From: an uncultured Haliea sp.
Lineage (GTDB): Bacteria; Pseudomonadota; Gammaproteobacteria; Pseudomonadales; Halieaceae
Assembly: GCA_913062625.1 (NCBI GenBank)
Contig: CAJXWP010000006.1
Coordinates: forward strand, 1 to 64,000
Direction of reading: 5' to 3'
Length of the DNA: 64,000 bases
The stretch's first letter is position 1. Each line of letters opens with the position of its first letter. Both the position numbers and the translations under genes were made by a program. Below are positions 22,074-31,241 of this stretch, in pieces. The notes under the pieces are model-generated. The model was given only the letters and a program-made list of their open reading frames with translations. It did not search any database and was not told where the DNA came from.

Positions 22074-22757
22074 TTACGCAGAAAGGAATTCCGCTCGTGT
22101 GCGCGAATCTTTCTTGAACTGTCCACCGAGCGCAGTGGTGCGAGTTCGCGAGTTAGAGTCCATCACTCCTCTGGCTTTGACGCAGTAATGAACCGCATTG
22201 ATACTGACCGCTACGTCGTCCGTCTCCAAAAGCGTCTGTAAGGCTACCAGTACCTGCTGAGTCAGCCGTTCTTGAACCTGGGGCCGTTGGGCAAAGAATC
22301 GAACAATACGATTTACCTTCGACAAGCCGATGATCCTACTCGATGGGATATAAGCAACACTGGCCATGCCATCTATGGTGATGAAATGATGCTCACATGT
22401 ACTCACCACCGCAATATCATCAATTCGCACCATCTCCTCCACACCCATCTTATTGTCTATGGCGGTGGCTTTAGGAAAACGTGCATAGTCCAGCCCAGAG
22501 AATATTTCATCGACATACATCTTCGCGATACGCTTTGGCGTGTCGCACAAGCTATCGTCATCAAGATCCAGACCCAGCGTGGAAGCAATGTCTTCAAAGG
22601 CATCTTTGATTCGCTCAAACTTCTGGTCTCGGGTTAAGCCATTCTCTATCAAAGGCGTCTCAAGTCCGGACGCTAACAGCGCATCACGCACGTTCCGAGC
22701 ATCATCAGACATCACCCGTGGAGCGGCAATTATCGGTTGCATCAAGGCTTTTTCCAT
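22074..22757 (-). CDS. folE: GTP cyclohydrolase I
   Basis: 227 aa; [60 protein letters not shown]. Confidence 0.96.
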   Translation of the reverse strand: MEKALMQPIIAAPRVMSDDARNVRDALLASGLETPLIENGLTRDQKFERIKDAFEDIASTLGLDLDDDSLCDTPKRIAKMYVDEIFSGLDYARFPKATAIDNKMGVEEMVRIDDIAVVSTCEHHFITIDGMASVAYIPSSRIIGLSKVNRIVRFFAQRPQVQERLTQQVLVALQTLLETDDVAVSINAVHYCVKARGVMDSNSRTRTTALGGQFKKDSRTRAEFLSA

Positions 22758-22833
22758 AACACGGATCTCGTATCGTTAGATTGAACTTAATTACGCAGGT
22801 AGAAGTACTTTAGATCTGTCTTCTGGTAGCTAT

Positions 22834-24114
22834 TCATTCACATTCTAGCGCAGCTGAGCCCTTAAAACGGTAGCCAGGCTTAGCGAATGCCAATTGTACG
22901 GTGCTGATAACGCGCTCTCTGAAGCCTCCCTCGCAATAGCACAGGTAAAAATCCCACATTCGGACGAACTCCTCGCTGAAGCCCATGCCCCGAACTGCCT
23001 CGAGATTGGCAAGAAAGCGTTGGCGCCAATGCGCCAATGTTTCGGCATAATCATTCGTAATATCGCGTAAATGCACGATTTGCATGTCTGTGTCACGCGC
23101 AATATGGTCCGCCATCACTGCCACCGACGGCAAACAGCCGCCAGGGAAGATATAGCGCTTGATAAAGTCAACGGAATCTCGTGCCTCTTTGTAACGCTGA
23201 TCCGCCATTGTAATGGCCTGAATCACCATCTTTCCATCGGGCTTGAGAAGGCCAGAGCACATGCGGAAGTAACTCTGGTAGAAATCATGGCCCACCGCTT
23301 CTATCATCTCAACGGAAACCAGCTTGTCATATTCACCCGTGAGGTTGCGATAGTCTTCGCACAGCAGTGTAATCTGACTTTCAAGTCCTTCTTCCCTGAC
23401 TCTAGCTAGAGCGTAGTCATACTGCTCTTGCGATATGGTTGTGGTGGTGACACGACAACCGAAATTCTTCGCTGCATGGATTGCCATTCCACCCCAGCCG
23501 GTGCCTATTTCCAACAAATGATCATCGGCCTTCAATTCAAGCTGTTGGCAAAGTTCGTCGAGCTTAGTCTCCGACGCCACCTCAAGACTGACCGCATTGT
23601 CAGGAAACAAAGCCGACGAATACATCATTGTCGGATCAAGAAACAGCCGGAAAAACTCATTGCCAAGGTCATAGTGAGCAGCGATATTGAGTTGTGAACC
23701 CTTATGGGTATTGCGATTGAAGCGGTGAGCAATTTTCAATGCCCACCTGACGAAGACCGACTGACTCGCATCAAAATTATTCAGTAAAACGAGGTTCGCA
23801 CTGAATATTCGCATGACAGACATTGCATCAGGCGAAGACCAATACCCCTTCATATAAGCCTCACCGGATCCAATCGAGCCGCCGGTGAGCATTTGTGCAT
23901 AAAGAGCAGGACTGTGGACATGCACCTCGGCCTGCGGCTCATGTGGTTTGTCTATACTACCAAAATGATGACTGCAGGGTCCCTCATGCAGCGTCAGCGA
24001 GCCAATCTCCAGCTTACCCAGCAACCTAAATATGGCCTCCCTGGCTATTTTTTCTCCGACCCTAGCACTGCGCGTCTGTGGCAAACGCAACGTGCCGATA
24101 CTAACTTCACTCAT
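22834..24114 (-). CDS. Cyclopropane-fatty-acid synthase-like SAM-dependent methyltransferase
   Basis: 426 aa; AAHYDLGNEFFRLFLDPTMMYSSALF; LEIGTGWGGMAIHAA; FIKRYIFPGGCLPSV. Confidence 0.94.
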   Translation of the reverse strand: MSEVSIGTLRLPQTRSARVGEKIAREAIFRLLGKLEIGSLTLHEGPCSHHFGSIDKPHEPQAEVHVHSPALYAQMLTGGSIGSGEAYMKGYWSSPDAMSVMRIFSANLVLLNNFDASQSVFVRWALKIAHRFNRNTHKGSQLNIAAHYDLGNEFFRLFLDPTMMYSSALFPDNAVSLEVASETKLDELCQQLELKADDHLLEIGTGWGGMAIHAAKNFGCRVTTTTISQEQYDYALARVREEGLESQITLLCEDYRNLTGEYDKLVSVEMIEAVGHDFYQSYFRMCSGLLKPDGKMVIQAITMADQRYKEARDSVDFIKRYIFPGGCLPSVAVMADHIARDTDMQIVHLRDITNDYAETLAHWRQRFLANLEAVRGMGFSEEFVRMWDFYLCYCEGGFRERVISTVQLAFAKPGYRFKGSAALECE

Positions 24115-24871
24115 TTTTTGCTCCTACCGCATCATTTGCGGGGTGTGTATAGACTGGCATTCCCTTAATGTAAAGTCGTAAGGCCTGCCAATAGATGGCA
24201 AGCGCTACCTTTAGCGACATCAGCGGATAACGGAAAAGTAACTTATTCAAATTGCTCACAGACATTGGCTGGGCTGATAACGCCAGCGTGGCATCAAACA
24301 CTTTTTTATCCTCTAAAAGATTCTCCATGTGCAAGACAAGCCGTCGATCAGGTGCGTTACTTCGCCAACGATAGCGCATGTTCATCGGGTTAAAGGGAGA
24401 CACGTGCAGTTGCTTGTCAAATGTCGTCCGCAACCAGCGGCCGTGTTCCGGGCCCATCAGCACATAACTATGGCGCTCGTTCCACGGCGTATTGTTCACC
24501 TCTGCAACAATATATTCTAAGCGCGTCTCATCTTCATTAAAGCAGTAATAACAAGCAATAGGATTCATTATAAATCCGAAGTAACACAAGTTCGCCAGTA
24601 AATAGATCGGGCCAACGTGCTCCGTATCGGTTTCCTCCCGTATTCGTCGCCGTACCTCATCCTGCAGGGGCAACGCAGGATCGCCGAGAAAATCACTACG
24701 CCGAAACTGGGCAAGAGCCCAGCCCGTGGCAGACCAGAACGGTGTTTTGGCAAAAATATTGGGTAATTCATCCAAACATAAATAGGGCATGATAACATTG
24801 TATTGAAACTCATGTTGCCCTGGCACTGACCGGCGGTGTCTGAGAATACCCCGGTAAATACGTGACTTCAT
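24107..24871 (-). CDS. DUF1365 family protein
   Basis: 254 aa; RGILRHRRSVPGQHEFQYNVIMPYLCLDEL; FGFIMNPIACYYCFNEDETRLEYIVAEVNNTPWNERHSYVL. Confidence 0.9.
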   Translation of the reverse strand: MKSRIYRGILRHRRSVPGQHEFQYNVIMPYLCLDELPNIFAKTPFWSATGWALAQFRRSDFLGDPALPLQDEVRRRIREETDTEHVGPIYLLANLCYFGFIMNPIACYYCFNEDETRLEYIVAEVNNTPWNERHSYVLMGPEHGRWLRTTFDKQLHVSPFNPMNMRYRWRSNAPDRRLVLHMENLLEDKKVFDATLALSAQPMSVSNLNKLLFRYPLMSLKVALAIYWQALRLYIKGMPVYTHPANDAVGAKNE

Positions 24872-26130
24872 GCAGCCGCCACATGCTTGCTACACAGCCC
24901 GCTGGCAACACGGAGCGCACTCACTACGCCGTCCTCGTGGAAACCATTTTGCCAGTAGGCCCCGCAGTACCACGTACTGGCGACGCCATTGATTTGATGC
25001 CAGCGTTGTTGTGCGGCACACCCCTCTAGTGAGAACACCGGGTGATCATATTCAAAGCGGCCTATAATCTTATGTGGGTTGATTGCTGCCGTATTATTCA
25101 GCGTGACGCAAAATGTTTCGGGCGCCTGAATTCCCTGCAAAATGTTCATATTGTAGGTCACAATCGCCCGATTCTCTCTCTCCCCCAACGTATAGTTCCA
25201 GCTGCTCCATGTTTTCGTTTTACGTGGTAGCATGCGGATATCAGTATGCAACACCACGTCATTGGCTTGGTAGGGGATAGCGCTGAGAATTTCTGTCTCT
25301 AACGCAGACGGCTCTTCCAATAGCGCCAGCGCCTGGTCAGAGTGGGTCGCAAAGACTACCTGATCAAAGTGCAGTCGCTGGCCATCTGCCATCGTCAAAG
25401 ACACGCCTTTTTCGGCATGCCGAGCAACCCGAATCACCGCGTTGCCGGTCGAAATGCGCTCTGAGAATCGCGCGCACAGGGGGCGCAGATACTCCCTAGA
25501 GCCTCCCTCAATAACCCGCCACTGGGGCCTGTCTTTCACCGACAGCAACCCGTGATTGCGAAAAAACTTCAGGAAAAAAATAACCGGAAAATCCAGAATA
25601 GTGTCGCAGTCAGCAGACCAAATAGCAGAGCCCATAGCGGCCAAATAGTGGCGCTTAAACTTCTCACTGTAGCCCCTTCGCACAAGGTAGGCCCCCAGTG
25701 TTTCATTCTCTTGAATCCTACCCTCGTCAAGGTCAACCACTGCTTCGCGATTAAAACGTAGAATATCTCGCACCATACCAATAAAAGGTAACGATATAAG
25801 ATTACGACGCTGGGCAAAGAGCGTATCGAGATTGGTGCCAGAGTATTCAAGACCAGACTCAGGATCTCGCACGCTAAAACCCATGGCAGTCGGTTTGCTA
25901 GACACACCCAGTTCGTCCATCAGCGCAATGAAATTGGGATAGGTCCAATCGTTGAATACGATGAACCCAGTGTCGATGGCGTAATGACGGGTGCCCAGTT
26001 TCACGTCCACTGTGGCTGTGTGGCCGCCAATCTTCCGTGCAGCCTCATAGACCCAGACCTCGTGTTCATCGCTAAGGTAGTGTGCACAGGCTAGCCCCGA
26101 TATACCTGAGCCGATAACGGCAACTTTCAT
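24868..26130 (-). CDS. NAD(P)/FAD-dependent amine-oxidase-like oxidoreductase
   Basis: 420 aa; MKVAVIGSGISGLACAHYLSDEHEVWVYEAARKIGGHTATVD; overlaps DUF1365 by 4 bp. Confidence 0.92.
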   Translation of the reverse strand: MKVAVIGSGISGLACAHYLSDEHEVWVYEAARKIGGHTATVDVKLGTRHYAIDTGFIVFNDWTYPNFIALMDELGVSSKPTAMGFSVRDPESGLEYSGTNLDTLFAQRRNLISLPFIGMVRDILRFNREAVVDLDEGRIQENETLGAYLVRRGYSEKFKRHYLAAMGSAIWSADCDTILDFPVIFFLKFFRNHGLLSVKDRPQWRVIEGGSREYLRPLCARFSERISTGNAVIRVARHAEKGVSLTMADGQRLHFDQVVFATHSDQALALLEEPSALETEILSAIPYQANDVVLHTDIRMLPRKTKTWSSWNYTLGERENRAIVTYNMNILQGIQAPETFCVTLNNTAAINPHKIIGRFEYDHPVFSLEGCAAQQRWHQINGVASTWYCGAYWQNGFHEDGVVSALRVASGLCSKHVAAA

Positions 26131-26183
26131 TGTTGTAAACTTCTCACTTCCAGCACCTCTTAGAGCATTATGTTATGTCAATC

Positions 26184-26212
26184 GAATACGGCAATAGCCC
26201 AAAGATGGATCA
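26184..26212 (-). promoter_or_regulatory. Predicted RpoE/ChrR-type sigma promoter for the leftward FAD-oxidoreductase/DUF1365/cfa-like operon
   Basis: Minus strand: TGATCC (26212-26207), 17-nt spacer, GTATTC (26189-26184). Start codon at 26130 lies about 50 nt downstream. Confidence 0.6.
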
Positions 26213-26293
26213 ATTTTGCCGATATTCTACAGGGATTTTGCGCCCATGCAGCGTACGTGGCGCAATCGCCTGTTAATTCATGCTGAATTCGAG

Positions 26294-26322
26294 TGATCCA
26301 TCTGCCTGTTCACGCGTATACT
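26294..26322 (+). promoter_or_regulatory. Predicted RpoE/ChrR-type autoregulatory sigma promoter for the sigma/anti-sigma genes
   Basis: Plus strand: TGATCC (26294-26299), 17-nt spacer, TATACT (26317-26322). Proposed ATG at 26349 lies 26 nt downstream. Confidence 0.65.
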
Positions 26323-26348
26323 CCTTAGTTCATTCAAGGCCCCAGAGA

Positions 26349-26957
26349 ATGTTGACTGTGACAGACAAGTTTGATGATGAGACAGACTCCCAAGTCGAGC
26401 CTAGCGGGAAGCGCACCGATGAGTGGAGCGAGTGTCTTACCTTAATTGGGAAGAACGAAGATCGAGCGGCGTTTACACGACTGTTTCGGCATTTTGCTCC
26501 GTTGATGAAGGCGTTCGCGTTATCCGGCTCCACGCTGTCTGCAAATAACGCGGATGAGTTGGTGCAAGAAGTCATGTTAAAAGTGTGGCAGAAAGCTGGA
26601 GCTTTTAACGCAGAAAAGGCGGCTGCTAGCACGTGGATTTATACGATAGCCCGCAATAGTAGAACCGATTTATTTCGCCGTCTGCAGAAATTTGACACCC
26701 CACTATCAGCCGATGACGTATCAGGTTCACAAGAAAGTGAAGAGGCGTTCATGGTGCTGCATCAGAAGCGCGGCAGAGATAGGATTAGAGCGCTCATCAA
26801 TGAACTACCTAACGATCAAGCCCAAATTCTCGCAAAAGTGTATATGGAGGGCAAATCTCATTCTGAAGTTGCCGGAGAACTGGACATCCCATTGGGAACC
26901 GTAAAGTCGCGCGTGCGACTGGCTCTCCAGAAACTACAAATCCGATTTGAGGACTAA
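26349..26957 (+). CDS. rpoE: ECF sigma factor, RpoE/ChrR-associated group
   Basis: FRHFAPLMKAFALSGSTLSANNADELVQEVMLKVWQKAGAFNAEKAAASTWIYTIARNSRTDLFRR; region 4 ELDIPLGTVKSRVRLALQKL. Start moved to 26349 because the predicted promoter lies inside the longer ORF. Confidence 0.92.
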   Translation: MLTVTDKFDDETDSQVEPSGKRTDEWSECLTLIGKNEDRAAFTRLFRHFAPLMKAFALSGSTLSANNADELVQEVMLKVWQKAGAFNAEKAAASTWIYTIARNSRTDLFRRLQKFDTPLSADDVSGSQESEEAFMVLHQKRGRDRIRALINELPNDQAQILAKVYMEGKSHSEVAGELDIPLGTVKSRVRLALQKLQIRFED

Positions 26958-26961
26958 TAAT

Positions 26962-27615
26962 ATGACGAATTTTCACCCAGATCTCGACCTTATCACAGAA
27001 TATACAGCGGGTTCCTTGCCGCTGACTCAGTCAGCTTGTGTCTCGCTTCATATTTCTCACTGCCGACGGTGCCAGGGCATTGCTGGGCAGCTGTCAGACC
27101 TGGGCGCAAGTTTATTCGAAGCACTGGAACCGGCCCCCGTTGGTGACGCACAGTTGAATGCGGTACTCGCTAGGCTAGACGAAGAAGTTCCATTGTCGTA
27201 TGCGAGGACGAGCAAGGATACCAGCAACACGCCCGCAATCTTGCAGCGTTTGATGCGTGGGGATTTCAGCGACTTGAGTTGGAAAAATATTGGATCCACA
27301 TTACGCATCAGCTATCTGCAGGCGGGTGATCCACAACATGAGCTGGCCATCTACCACTTCAATGCAGGAGGCCGTATTCCTGAGCACACTCATCGCGGGA
27401 GTGAAATGACGCTGATACTTCAGGGCGGTTTCTCGGATGCTCACGGCAGTTATCACAAGGGTGATTTTTTGGTTCGCCGGCAGGGCGACGTGCATGCTCC
27501 TACAGCCCTTCAGTCTGAAGACTGCATCTGTCTCGTCGTCTTGGACGCGCCGCTAAAGTTCATAGATTGGAAGTTTCGCTGGATGAACCCCTTTCTGAAA
27601 TTACGCACTGTTTGA
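26962..27615 (+). CDS. chrR: ChrR-family zinc anti-sigma factor with C-terminal cupin domain
   Basis: HxxxCxxC (HISHCRRC) N-terminal zinc motif; cupin segment GGRIPEHTHRGSEMTLILQGGFSDAHGSYHKGDFLVRRQGDVHAP. Confidence 0.93.
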   Translation: MTNFHPDLDLITEYTAGSLPLTQSACVSLHISHCRRCQGIAGQLSDLGASLFEALEPAPVGDAQLNAVLARLDEEVPLSYARTSKDTSNTPAILQRLMRGDFSDLSWKNIGSTLRISYLQAGDPQHELAIYHFNAGGRIPEHTHRGSEMTLILQGGFSDAHGSYHKGDFLVRRQGDVHAPTALQSEDCICLVVLDAPLKFIDWKFRWMNPFLKLRTV

Positions 27616-27634
27616 CGCAGTCTCTTAACCTCGA

Positions 27635-28411
27635 TCAACTCCCAAAAGCGGCCCCGCCGTCTATCTTTATAATGGCCCCATTGGTGTAGCGGGAGGCATC
27701 TGATGCCAGATACAGTGCTGCTCCAACGATCTCTTCCGGCTTTCCAGCCCTTCCCAGTGGTATCAAGGCACCCAAAGCACTTTTCATATCTTGCGTCCAA
27801 GCGATAGAGATATCCGTCAGAAACGCGCCGGGCATAATGCCATTGCAGCGCACTTTCGGCCCAAAGGTGTGAGCCAGACCCTCCGTGAGGTTATTCAGCC
27901 CCGCTTTGGCAGCAGCATAAGGTAGTTCCGACGCGCTGGGTGCTACCGCTGCAATACTGCTTACGTTGATAATCGAGCCCCCCCGCCCCCGCGCCATCTG
28001 CTCGCCTATGATTGCCGACAGCCGGAAGGGGCCGGCAAGATTGACGCCGATTACCTTATCAAATAATTCTCGAGAGACAGTGGCAGGGGATTCATAACGC
28101 GGTGACATGCCTGCGTTGTTCACCAGCACATCAATATGGTCGTATTGTTCATAGACTTTTTCTACCATCGCATCACACGCATCCCAATCACCTACATGGC
28201 ACGCAATCGGCAGACAGGTCTGACCGGTTTCCTGCTCTATCAAATATGCCGCGCGCAGACAGGCTTCGAACTTGCGTGAGCTAATCACCACCTTGGCTCC
28301 CGACTGGGCAAAGGCTCTGCACATTTCAAAACCTAAACCTCGGCTACCTCCGGTAACCACGATCACCTTATCAGTGAGATCAAAATAATGGGCGATTTTA
28401 TCAGCTTGCAT
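27635..28411 (-). CDS. Short-chain dehydrogenase/reductase
   Basis: FDLTDKVIVVTGGSRGLGFEMCRAFAQSG; NNAGMSPRYESPA; YAAAKAGLNNLTE. Start chosen at 28411 (MQADKIAHYF). Confidence 0.93.
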   Translation of the reverse strand: MQADKIAHYFDLTDKVIVVTGGSRGLGFEMCRAFAQSGAKVVISSRKFEACLRAAYLIEQETGQTCLPIACHVGDWDACDAMVEKVYEQYDHIDVLVNNAGMSPRYESPATVSRELFDKVIGVNLAGPFRLSAIIGEQMARGRGGSIINVSSIAAVAPSASELPYAAAKAGLNNLTEGLAHTFGPKVRCNGIMPGAFLTDISIAWTQDMKSALGALIPLGRAGKPEEIVGAALYLASDASRYTNGAIIKIDGGAAFGS

Positions 28412-28740
28412 AACGCTATCCCTAATCGATGAAATATCATTAATCGTGTTCGCGATCACACTCAGTTGCAAACAGCATACGTAACTATAAACAGCCTGTC
28501 AGTCACACTACAAGGACGCCGTGAGACATGCTGACTGGACTTAATCAATGGACGCGCTATAAGTTGACCTAATATTCAGCTATCAAGAAAATAACCCTGC
28601 TATTTTGTGCAGACCAACCCGACGACGCAGCAGAGGTCTCATGCCGATAAGCTTTGTTATCGTTGGCGCACCCTGCACTGGCATTAATGGATTAAACCAA
28701 AACACAAGACTGTTATTACTGACAACATCTCACCCTGCGC

Positions 28741-29520
28741 TCAGGCGTTACGAATCGTCACCCCACCGTCCACTACTATCGTAGCGCCGGTGGTAAACCC
28801 TGCAGCAGGCAGCACGAGACCCAGCGTGGCATGAGCAACTTCCTCAGGGTCGGCATAGCGGCGCAGCACCGTGCGACGATTGGCAAAAGTGGCTTTATCT
28901 TCTTCCGTTATCCCATCAGTGATCGCGGTGCGAATCGGTCCTGGGCAAACACAGTTAACCGTGATGCCTTCCTTACCAAGGTCCACCGCCATGGCGCGAG
29001 TCAAACCCACGCTGGCATGTTTCGCAACGGTATAAGCACTACCGTAGCGCGTTGCACCCAATGCCTCGGTAGACGCTATATTGACGATACGGGGATGGCA
29101 GGATTCGCGCAGACTGGGCAGTGCGGCACGAATGGCCCACGCCTGCGCGCCCGCCATCACTGCCAAGGACGTATCCCAAGCCTCAGCAAAGTTGTCAGCA
29201 TCCACGGTCGTCGGGATCACCAGCCCCGCATTGTTAACCAGAATATCAATCGCACCAAAATGCACAGCAACCTGCAACACGGCCTGCTCTACCGCATCGC
29301 GAGACGACAAATCTACTGTGAGTGCAAGCACCTCTGCACCGACTGAGCGGATTTCCTCCGCCACAGTGTCAAGGCCATCTCCGTTAATATCCATAATTGC
29401 CAGTCGCGCGCCTTCATCAGCAAACAAGTGGGCTGTCGCGCGTCCCATGCCGCTGGCCGCACCGGTGACTATTGCGACACTGCCACTGATGGAGCGGCTA
29501 AGCTGACTTAATCGTTTCAT
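28741..29520 (-). CDS. Short-chain dehydrogenase/reductase
   Basis: 259 aa; VAIVTGAASGMGRATAHLFADEGARLAIMDING; NNAGLVIPTTV; YTVAKHASVGLTRAMAVDLGKEGITVNCVCPGPIRT. Confidence 0.94.
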   Translation of the reverse strand: MKRLSQLSRSISGSVAIVTGAASGMGRATAHLFADEGARLAIMDINGDGLDTVAEEIRSVGAEVLALTVDLSSRDAVEQAVLQVAVHFGAIDILVNNAGLVIPTTVDADNFAEAWDTSLAVMAGAQAWAIRAALPSLRESCHPRIVNIASTEALGATRYGSAYTVAKHASVGLTRAMAVDLGKEGITVNCVCPGPIRTAITDGITEEDKATFANRRTVLRRYADPEEVAHATLGLVLPAAGFTTGATIVVDGGVTIRNA

Positions 29521-29798
29521 GATTGCTTCCTCTTGGAACTAACTATATCGCGTGTGGGCTGCGGGGTTACGCACGCCAATACACGCACATCAATCTGCCA
29601 GCATTCTATACCGTCCTGCGCTATCGCGCGATCATGTTACAGCGCTCGCTCCGCTGCAGAGCCATCAATGGTCTTTGCTCGGGAAGACCTTCGAACGACA
29701 GCAGATCCGATCCCCTACTCAACCGCTGCCTACTATTGGATAACAACTGGATAAAAATGCTAATGTGCTATGCAGCCCAACTTTAAGAGAGAGTCATT

Positions 29799-30104
29799 AT
29801 GCCTAATGAAAAATTATCACCAACAGCCGTCACGGAGCGACTGACCAAACTAGAAGACTGGCAGCTACGTGAGGGTAAGCTCCATCTGAAGGTAGTGTTT
29901 GCCAATTTTGTTGAGGCATTTGATTTTATGGGCAAGGTCGCCCTGCTGGCGGAGGCTGCCAGCCACCACCCTGAATGGTCAAATGTGTACAATCGAGTCG
30001 AGATAGACTTAACCACGCATGACGCGGGCGGGATTACAGAGCTTGATTTCGATCTTGCTGAACAGATAGACCGTGTGTTGGCTGAGCATACGCCAGACCA
30101 CTAG
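29799..30104 (+). CDS. Pterin-4a-carbinolamine dehydratase
   Basis: 101 aa; LTKLEDWQLREGKLHLKVVFANFVEAFDFMGKVALLAEAASHHPEWSNVYNRVEIDLTTHDAGGIT. Confidence 0.95.
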   Translation: MPNEKLSPTAVTERLTKLEDWQLREGKLHLKVVFANFVEAFDFMGKVALLAEAASHHPEWSNVYNRVEIDLTTHDAGGITELDFDLAEQIDRVLAEHTPDH

Positions 30105-30184
30105 AAAAATATGGCCGATCCGATCGACTGGTCGGCTGTTGCATTCGCCTATTGTTCAGCGTGCGCGTCTATTGACGCAATCAC

Positions 30185-31123
30185 TTAAGGCTCTAACACC
30201 ACTTTAATTGCGCCTGACTTGCGATTCGCTGCAATAGCGAAGGCCTCTGCGGCAGCGTCGAGCGGCAGTCGATGCGTTATCAGAATACCCGGCAGCTCGG
30301 GGCGCTGAGCCATCAACTGCGCGGCTACATCAACATCGCGCACTAGACCTGTGCGGTCATACATTGAGGAGGCATAGATTTTTAAGCCCTTCATCGAAAC
30401 TTCAAACGACGGAAGACTCACCCCGTCCCAATAGGTCGCCAACAGCAAAATAATGCCACTGGGCTTGCACAAGCGAGCGGCCTGCATTAATGCTTCAGAA
30501 GTACCGGCGCACTCCACTACCGCATCATACTCCCCGCTCGGATTAAGTCCTGCACCTAAGCGCTCGGCCGCCTCTCTTTGCGCGTCGTGTCGGGCGGCGA
30601 CATCTACCTTTGCGACAAGCCGCGTTAGCATTGCAGCTGCCGCGAGTCCTACCGCACCCGCGCCGATTATGGCTATTCGGCTTGTGGGTCTAATATCCAA
30701 CATGCGTATACCATGCGCCGCCACTGCGAGCGGCTCCACCAGGCAGGCATCGGCAGCGCTGACATTGCTGGGCAAAGGCACAATACAACGCGCAGGCACG
30801 ATAATTTTCTCTGCCATACCTCCATCGCGACCGACACCGCAGACCATTGCGGCACTCAACCGACAAAGGCTGTAGTCGCCCTGGACACACATGTCACAGT
30901 GCCCGCACGGTGCGATCGGCTCCAATGCCACCGCACGGCCATCACTCAACGTCCCTGCGACCTCATGACCCAGTGTTGCAGCAAGGTTAAATCCCGCGTT
31001 AAGCATGTGCAGATCGGAACCGCAAATACCAGCCGAGCGCACGTTGATAATGACGCCTTCACCCTCGGGCGCAGGCACATCAACCACATGAACCTGTTTA
31101 TCACAACACCGAACTGCTTTCAT
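30185..31123 (-). CDS. Zinc-dependent alcohol dehydrogenase family protein
   Basis: 312 aa; AGICGSDLHML, LGHEVAG, CGHCDMCVQGDYSLC zinc-cysteine cluster. Confidence 0.93.
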   Translation of the reverse strand: MKAVRCCDKQVHVVDVPAPEGEGVIINVRSAGICGSDLHMLNAGFNLAATLGHEVAGTLSDGRAVALEPIAPCGHCDMCVQGDYSLCRLSAAMVCGVGRDGGMAEKIIVPARCIVPLPSNVSAADACLVEPLAVAAHGIRMLDIRPTSRIAIIGAGAVGLAAAAMLTRLVAKVDVAARHDAQREAAERLGAGLNPSGEYDAVVECAGTSEALMQAARLCKPSGIILLLATYWDGVSLPSFEVSMKGLKIYASSMYDRTGLVRDVDVAAQLMAQRPELPGILITHRLPLDAAAEAFAIAANRKSGAIKVVLEP

Positions 31124-31241
31124 GAGACAATACTCTGAGTCAATGGCCTAACGGACGCCAACAGTATCGGCGTGTAAATAGTACTCAGGCGTCACCTCGT
31201 GTTTCTGGCCATATCGGCCATGCAAGCCTGTAAAAGAGACG

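Noticed and set aside
22758-22833. Possible second sigma promoter upstream of folE (AGATCT...TAATTA)
   Set aside because: The -35 does not match TGATCC and the spacing differs from the two convincing sites; not reported as a feature.
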